Shown piece after piece: positions 59,999-64,000 of a stretch of 64,000 nucleotides of DNA (positions are counted from its first letter, which is position 1; each line of letters begins with the position of its first letter). Origin of the DNA: 20CM-2-55-15 sp963738025 (GTDB taxonomy: Bacteria > Acidobacteriota > Terriglobia > 20CM-2-55-15); the NCBI GenBank assembly GCA_963738025.1, contig CAVTWA010000067.1, forward strand, positions 62,001 to 126,000, in the 5' to 3' direction. Under the pieces are notes generated by a model that searched no databases, was not told the origin of the DNA, and saw nothing but the letters and a program-made list of their open reading frames with translations. A program made the translations under genes and the position numbers.

Positions 59999-60760
59999 AT
60001 GGTCACCGGCTCGGCAGGCTTACTGATCATCGGGTTTGTTGTTGGTGGGATCGGCACGTTGATCGGAGCCGGTGGTGGTTTTCTGCTGGTTCCGACTCTT
60101 CTGCTGCTCGATCCACACATAACGCCTGAAGTCGCTGCAGGCATTTCGCTGGCCGTCGTTTTTTTCAACGCAAGTTCAGGTTCGATCGCTTATGCAAGGA
60201 TGGGCCGGGTTGATTTTCGGGCGGGCACCATATTCGCGGTCGCAGCGATGCCGGGTGCGATCATTGGCGCCTACACGACGGCTCACATTCCGCGCCGGGT
60301 CTTCGATGGCATCTTCGGTTTCCTGCTGATTGCCGCCTGTCTATATCTGATGACCACTTCCCGCGAGAAAGCGGATAAACCATCGACGGGCGATTACAAT
60401 CTGGGGTTGGGGATTGCGATCAGTACTGGAGTCGGCTTTCTCTCGAGCCTGCTGGGTATTGGGGGGGGAATAATCCATGTCCCGGCGCTGACCCAGGCGC
60501 TGAAGTTTTCGGTCCATAAGGCGACCGCGACTTCACACTACGTTTTAAGCATTACAGCACTGGTTGCAACCTTGATCCGGCTCCAAAATGGAACGCTGGA
60601 CGGCCACTTTGTACAGATAGCGTGGCTGTCTCTTGGCGCGGTCGCAGGTGCGCAGGCGGGCGCGAAGCTGTCCAACAGACTGCGAGGATCGTGGATCCTC
60701 CGCTTGCTGGCGATCGGGTTAGGTCTGATAGGAATACGGATTCTGCTGCCGCTGTTTTGA
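59999..60760 (+). CDS. Sulfite exporter TauE/SafE family permease
   Basis: A 253-residue protein of eight predicted TM helices in two repeats; GFVVGGIGTLIGAGGGFLLV near the N-terminus and the second GFLSSLLGIGGGIIHVPAL are the TauE/SafE signature repeats. The family exports sulfite or sulfonates, or serves metal and cytochrome maturation roles. It is divergent from the copper ATPase with a 20-bp intergenic region, which suggests shared regulation. Its last 42 bp overlap the 3' end of the oxidase-cluster small gene. Confidence 0.88.
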   Translation: MVTGSAGLLIIGFVVGGIGTLIGAGGGFLLVPTLLLLDPHITPEVAAGISLAVVFFNASSGSIAYARMGRVDFRAGTIFAVAAMPGAIIGAYTTAHIPRRVFDGIFGFLLIAACLYLMTTSREKADKPSTGDYNLGLGIAISTGVGFLSSLLGIGGGIIHVPALTQALKFSVHKATATSHYVLSITALVATLIRLQNGTLDGHFVQIAWLSLGAVAGAQAGAKLSNRLRGSWILRLLAIGLGLIGIRILLPLF

Positions 60761-60946
60761 GCGTTTCCTGTAGGCGCGATACACAACGAAGCCAAAGGCG
60801 CCCAACAGGCAGTATGGCAGGACCAGCATCAAGATGATGCCATGAGCCAGGCTGGCAGCGATCACTTTACCTTCCGGCGAGTTCTCCAGGGCTGAGCGGC
60901 ACATCGCGCAGCCCTGGGCCCATAATGCGGGATTAAAATTCATCAT
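60719..60946 (-). CDS. Small membrane protein linked to cytochrome oxidase
   Basis: A 75-residue protein with a C-x-x-C-like pair (GCAMCRSALENSPEG), one long TM helix (HGIILMLVLPYCLLGAFGFVV) and a basic C-terminus. It is last in the oxidase operon; its ATG overlaps the subunit IV stop (TGATG). The Cys pair resembles a copper- or heme-handling motif, hinting at oxidase assembly; this is inference. Confidence 0.7.
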   Translation of the reverse strand: MMNFNPALWAQGCAMCRSALENSPEGKVIAASLAHGIILMLVLPYCLLGAFGFVVYRAYRKRSKQRQQNPYSYQT

Positions 60947-61257
60947 CAACGCACTCTTAACACATGGGTCGCAGTGCCCAACGTTTCCGGAAACGTGAAA
61001 GAAAACATAATAATTGCCAGGATCAACGGAACGAGCGTAATCAGGATCAGATTGAGCCGCTCATAGCGCAGATGCATAAAGATGGATGCAATGACCAGAA
61101 TCTTTGCCAGGGTCGTACAAACCAGAAGAAATGCCTTGAGACGTTCGTTGATGGGTGCGTAACCAAGCCCCAATGCCAGGGCAGTGAGGACGAGGAGCCA
61201 GACCCATGTGATGAAATAGAGCCTGTAACTTACTGCGTGTTCGTCGTGTTCAGCCAT
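60946..61257 (-). CDS. Cytochrome c oxidase subunit IV-like protein
   Basis: A 103-residue membrane protein with three TM helices (LYFITWVWLLVLTALALGLG, AFLLVCTTLAKILVIASIFM, LILITLVPLILAIIMF) in the layout of prokaryotic oxidase subunit IV (CtaF/CoxD). It starts 10 bp after the upstream subunit III-like gene. The start MAEHDEH is chosen because the longer frame crosses into that gene. Confidence 0.82.
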   Translation of the reverse strand: MAEHDEHAVSYRLYFITWVWLLVLTALALGLGYAPINERLKAFLLVCTTLAKILVIASIFMHLRYERLNLILITLVPLILAIIMFSFTFPETLGTATHVLRVR

Positions 61258-61267
61258 GGCTGTTCTC

Positions 61268-61891
61268 CTATAGGAGGTAGTAAAATGCAAAAACAAAAAC
61301 CCAGACGACATCGACGAAGTGCCAGTACAGGCCGGCATTCTCAACTTGATCCGCCGAGTACTTACCCATCGCCGTCCGGATCGCTACGATCAAGAGAATT
61401 GTGACCCCGCTGAGAACGTGAAATCCGTGAAAACCGGTGATCACAAAGAAGGTCGCAGCGAACTGCGGGACTCCCCATGGATTATGCGTCAACCGCGCGC
61501 CTTCTTCAATTAAATGACTCCACTCAAAGGCCTGGCAGCCGAGGAACATCAGGCCGCCGACGATGGTCAATAACAGGAAACGGAATGCCAGCTTGGGGTT
61601 AGCTGCGCGCGCGGCCCCGACGGCCATAGCCATTACGGCGCTGGAAGAGATCAGAACGAAGGTCATGAAGGTGATGAGCACCATATTGAAGACCTGCGTC
61701 TGTTTCGGCCATTCCGGGCTAATACTTCGCATAAAGCCATAGGCAATCAGGAATGCGGCAAACGTCAGCGCGTCCGAAACGATGAAAATCCACATCATGA
61801 ACTTGCTCCAGGACGTGCCAAACGGCGACTTGCCGCCGCCCCAGTTGGAAGCAAGTATCCGTTGTTGTTCCGCGGCCAGACTGGAATCCAT
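61268..61891 (-). CDS. Heme-copper oxidase subunit III-like protein (second copy)
   Basis: A 207-residue protein with five TM segments. The conserved FHGFHVLSGVTILL and final GLYWHFVDVVWVFVFAFYYLL are subunit III hallmarks. Compared with the copy upstream in the operon it has a longer first loop (SKFMMWIFIVSDALTFAAFL). GAAGGGGAAAA precedes the ATG. Having two subunit III genes in a row is a known arrangement in some Acidobacteria-type oxidase operons. Confidence 0.85.
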   Translation of the reverse strand: MDSSLAAEQQRILASNWGGGKSPFGTSWSKFMMWIFIVSDALTFAAFLIAYGFMRSISPEWPKQTQVFNMVLITFMTFVLISSSAVMAMAVGAARAANPKLAFRFLLLTIVGGLMFLGCQAFEWSHLIEEGARLTHNPWGVPQFAATFFVITGFHGFHVLSGVTILLIVAIRTAMGKYSADQVENAGLYWHFVDVVWVFVFAFYYLL

Positions 61892-61934
61892 TAAGTTTTC
61901 CCCTTCTCCTTTTCGCCGCTTGGCGCGGCTGAAT

Positions 61935-62570
61935 TCAAGACAACAACAGCAAGAGAAACAAATACAACCAGAGTCCATCCATCACGTGCCAGTAGGCCGC
62001 GCAAAGCGTCAATGGTTCGTGGCTGAACGCGGTAAGACGATTTCTCATCGCCATACCCAGAACCACGATCAATGCCACAACACCCGCGAACAAATGCAAT
62101 CCGTGAAGGCCGGTCAAGATGTAAAAGAAACCACTCTGGATCGTGGATGGCACATAGACTCCAGCATTCACCAGTTGTTTCCAGGCTGCCACTTGCCCGA
62201 TCAGAAACGCGAGCCCCAGGACGCCGGCGAGGCACAGCCACCGCTTCATACTTTGAGTATCATTCCGGCGGATCGATCTGCGGGACAATTCGATAGCCAC
62301 GCTGCTCATCAATAAGATCGCCGTATTCGGCCAAAGCAGCGACGGCAGCTCGATCCCCTGCCAGGTTGGCATCCCTCTCAAGACGATGTAAGCGCTGGAT
62401 AAACCAGCGAACAGCATGATGATTGCGGTCACCAGGATCCAGATTCCAACCTGCCCCTTCGAGATCGGAAAGGAAGAGTTGGAACCGCTGGAACCCTCAC
62501 CGCCTCCGTAATTGACAGGGGGAGGCGGCGGTAAAACGGGTCCTTTTCGTTCTTCAACTAATGTCGGCAT
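61935..62570 (-). CDS. Heme-copper oxidase subunit III (first copy)
   Basis: A 211-residue protein with a Pro-rich N-terminus (GPVLPPPPPVNYGGGEGSSG) and about five TM helices. Signature phrases are GLHGLHLFAGVVALIVVLG and AAYWHVMDGLWLYLFLLLLL. It starts 8 bp after subunit I and ends 43 bp before the second copy, so it is co-transcribed. The start is MPTLVEE, chosen to avoid overlap with subunit I. Confidence 0.88.
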   Translation of the reverse strand: MPTLVEERKGPVLPPPPPVNYGGGEGSSGSNSSFPISKGQVGIWILVTAIIMLFAGLSSAYIVLRGMPTWQGIELPSLLWPNTAILLMSSVAIELSRRSIRRNDTQSMKRWLCLAGVLGLAFLIGQVAAWKQLVNAGVYVPSTIQSGFFYILTGLHGLHLFAGVVALIVVLGMAMRNRLTAFSHEPLTLCAAYWHVMDGLWLYLFLLLLLS

Positions 62571-62578
62571 CGATAATC

Positions 62579-64000
62579 TCAATGTTTCGTCATGACGGTC
62601 GCGGGCACCGTTTGCGGAACAAAGTCCTCCTTCTCGCCCGGAACGCTGAAATCAAATGGCCAGCGATATACCACGGGCAGCTCTTCCGGGAAATTACCAT
62701 GTCCCGTGGGACACGGTACGGTCCATTCGAGAGTTGTGGCATGCCATGGGTTGTTCTCCAGCACTCGTTTGCCGGCAAAGATGCTGACGAAGAAGTTAAC
62801 CAGAAAGATGACCTGAGCAACTCCAAGAGCAAAGGCGGCATAGCTGATAAAGACGTTTACCGGCTGCTGTGGCACAAGGAATGTGTATTGGGTCGGATCG
62901 TAGATGCGGCGCATTTGTCCACCGATCCCGAGAATGTGCATCGGAAAGAAGACGCAATAAGCGCCGATGAAAGTAAGCCAGAAATGCACTTTGCCCAACC
63001 CCTCATTCATAAAGCGGCCGAACATTTTGGGGAACCAGAAGTAAATACCGGCGAAAGCAGCAAAAAGGGGCGCGATCGCCATCACCAGGTGGAAATGCGC
63101 AACGACGAAGTAAGTATCCTGAAGCTGAATGTCAGCAGCCGAGGTCCCGAGGAAGATTCCGCTGAGGCCGCCGCTGACAAACATCGACACGAATCCTATG
63201 GCGAACAAGCCCGCAGCCGTGAAGCGGATACGGGCACCCCAGACCGTACCTAACCAATTAAAAGTTTTGACAGCGGATGGGACTGCAATCAGCAGCGTCG
63301 TCAGCGTAAAGACGGAACCCAGGAAAGGGTTCATTCCGCTGACAAACATATGATGGCCCCACACGATAAAGCTGAGGACGGCAATTGACACCATCGAATA
63401 CACCATCATTCGATAACTGAAAATCGGTTTCCTGCAAAACGTCGACAGGATGTCCGATGCCATTCCCATTGCGGGCAGAACGACGATGTACACCTCGGGG
63501 TGTCCAAAGAACCAGAACAGATGCTGCCACAGCAATGGATGCCCCCCGGAATGGTCGACCGGAATTCCATTCATGATGACTCCGGCAGGAACGAAGAAAC
63601 TGGTTCCTCCAACGCGATCGAACGTCAGTAGAATCGCTGCGCCCAGCAGCACGGGAAAAGCGAGCAAGCCGAGAACCGAGGTGATGAGCAGCGACCATTG
63701 GGTCAGCGGCAGCCGCATCATCGAGAGACCACGCGTCCGCATCGTCAGGATGGTCGTGATGTAATTAAGACCGCCCATCAGACCGGATGCACTGAATAGC
63801 GCAATGGCTGTCACCCATAAGGTCACACCGGTGCCTTGTCCCGGCGCTGCAGCAGGTAAAGCGCTGAGCGGCGCGTATGACGTCCAACCTCCCATGGGTG
63901 CGCCCGTCGTTACGAATAACGCCGAGAAGATGACGACGCAGGAGACCAGGAATATCCAATAGGACAACGCGTTCAGGAACGGGAACGCCATATCGCGGGC
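62579..64000 (-). CDS. Cytochrome c oxidase subunit I, N-terminus outside window
   Basis: The catalytic subunit of an A-type heme-copper oxidase; 5' end beyond the window. Visible are the CuB/Tyr motif FWFFGHPEVYIVVLPAMG, the HH pair in FIVWGHHMFVSG, and VAHFHLVMAIAPLFAA carrying heme ligands. The HPEVY Tyr is kept, so the covalent His-Tyr pair is expected, as in aa3/caa3 oxidases. It begins the segment subunit I-III-III-IV-small protein on the minus strand. Subunit II must lie further right, outside the window. Confidence 0.93.
   Translation of the reverse strand, partial: ARDMAFPFLNALSYWIFLVSCVVIFSALFVTTGAPMGGWTSYAPLSALPAAAPGQGTGVTLWVTAIALFSASGLMGGLNYITTILTMRTRGLSMMRLPLTQWSLLITSVLGLLAFPVLLGAAILLTFDRVGGTSFFVPAGVIMNGIPVDHSGGHPLLWQHLFWFFGHPEVYIVVLPAMGMASDILSTFCRKPIFSYRMMVYSMVSIAVLSFIVWGHHMFVSGMNPFLGSVFTLTTLLIAVPSAVKTFNWLGTVWGARIRFTAAGLFAIGFVSMFVSGGLSGIFLGTSAADIQLQDTYFVVAHFHLVMAIAPLFAAFAGIYFWFPKMFGRFMNEGLGKVHFWLTFIGAYCVFFPMHILGIGGQMRRIYDPTQYTFLVPQQPVNVFISYAAFALGVAQVIFLVNFFVSIFAGKRVLENNPWHATTLEWTVPCPTGHGNFPEELPVVYRWPFDFSVPGEKEDFVPQTVPATVMTKH

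Noticed and set aside
1..64000. tRNA, rRNA or CRISPR array
   Set aside because: No cloverleaf-like stretch with a T-loop signature, no rRNA-like conserved block, and no evenly spaced direct repeats were noticed by eye; a proper tRNAscan/CRISPR search was not possible.

Overview
The window looks like a chromosomal segment of an Acidobacteriota bacterium. The evidence is indirect but consistent. There is a secreted VWA protein of the 'VWFA-related acidobacterial' type, an S8 subtilase with a C-terminal T-I-V/L-W-G-D repeat tail, a heme-copper oxidase cluster with two subunit III genes and a tiny Cys-containing membrane protein, and moderately GC-rich coding sequence. No rRNA, tRNA, CRISPR array, prophage or transposase was recognised.

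Layout. 1-3 kb: end of rho, facing an ABC transporter operon with a secreted partner. 3.2-8.8 kb: a glycan/cell-surface locus (sugar C-methyltransferase, decayed epimerase and TPR fragments, a GT2-TPR-GT9 fusion, a short MAF/DUF115-like protein) plus an adenine/adenosine deaminase. 8.8-14 kb: small HTH protein, HU, mutL, aspS and a gamma-carbonic anhydrase. 14-20 kb: B12-type radical SAM protein, two small unknowns, subtilase, membrane protein and ferritin-like/VIT1 metal transporter. 20-27 kb: aconitase, site-2 protease with CBS pair, queuosine-precursor transporter and ABC exporter. 27-34 kb: lysine-rich secreted protein, msrP (frameshifted)/msrQ, VWA protein and a very large NfnAB-like oxidoreductase broken by three single-base indels. 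34-45 kb: DinB, RRM, HD phosphohydrolase, a secreted protein, two large membrane proteins, a histone-like polyampholyte, an acyltransferase/proline dehydrogenase pair, a TonB remnant and fabG. 45-57 kb: dcd, HU/IHF, a second site-2 protease, a CAP-domain protein, a LysR regulator divergent from gltBD, a MerR regulator and lysC. 57-64 kb: SnoaL-like secreted protein, copper-type P1B ATPase divergent from a TauE/SafE permease, and a cytochrome c oxidase operon running off the right edge.

Two features recur at the scale of the whole window. First, several families of palindromic intergenic repeats lie directly at stop codons; some supply the stop, and in two genes the coding frame continues into the repeat. 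Second, many genes lack a Shine-Dalgarno sequence and instead carry a TANNNT box 5-9 nt before the start codon, which predicts leaderless transcripts. The clearest case is the back-to-back copper ATPase and TauE/SafE genes, whose -10 boxes overlap. Four single-base frameshifts in two redox genes, three of them in short homopolymers, could be real decay or assembly error and should be resolved before those genes are interpreted.
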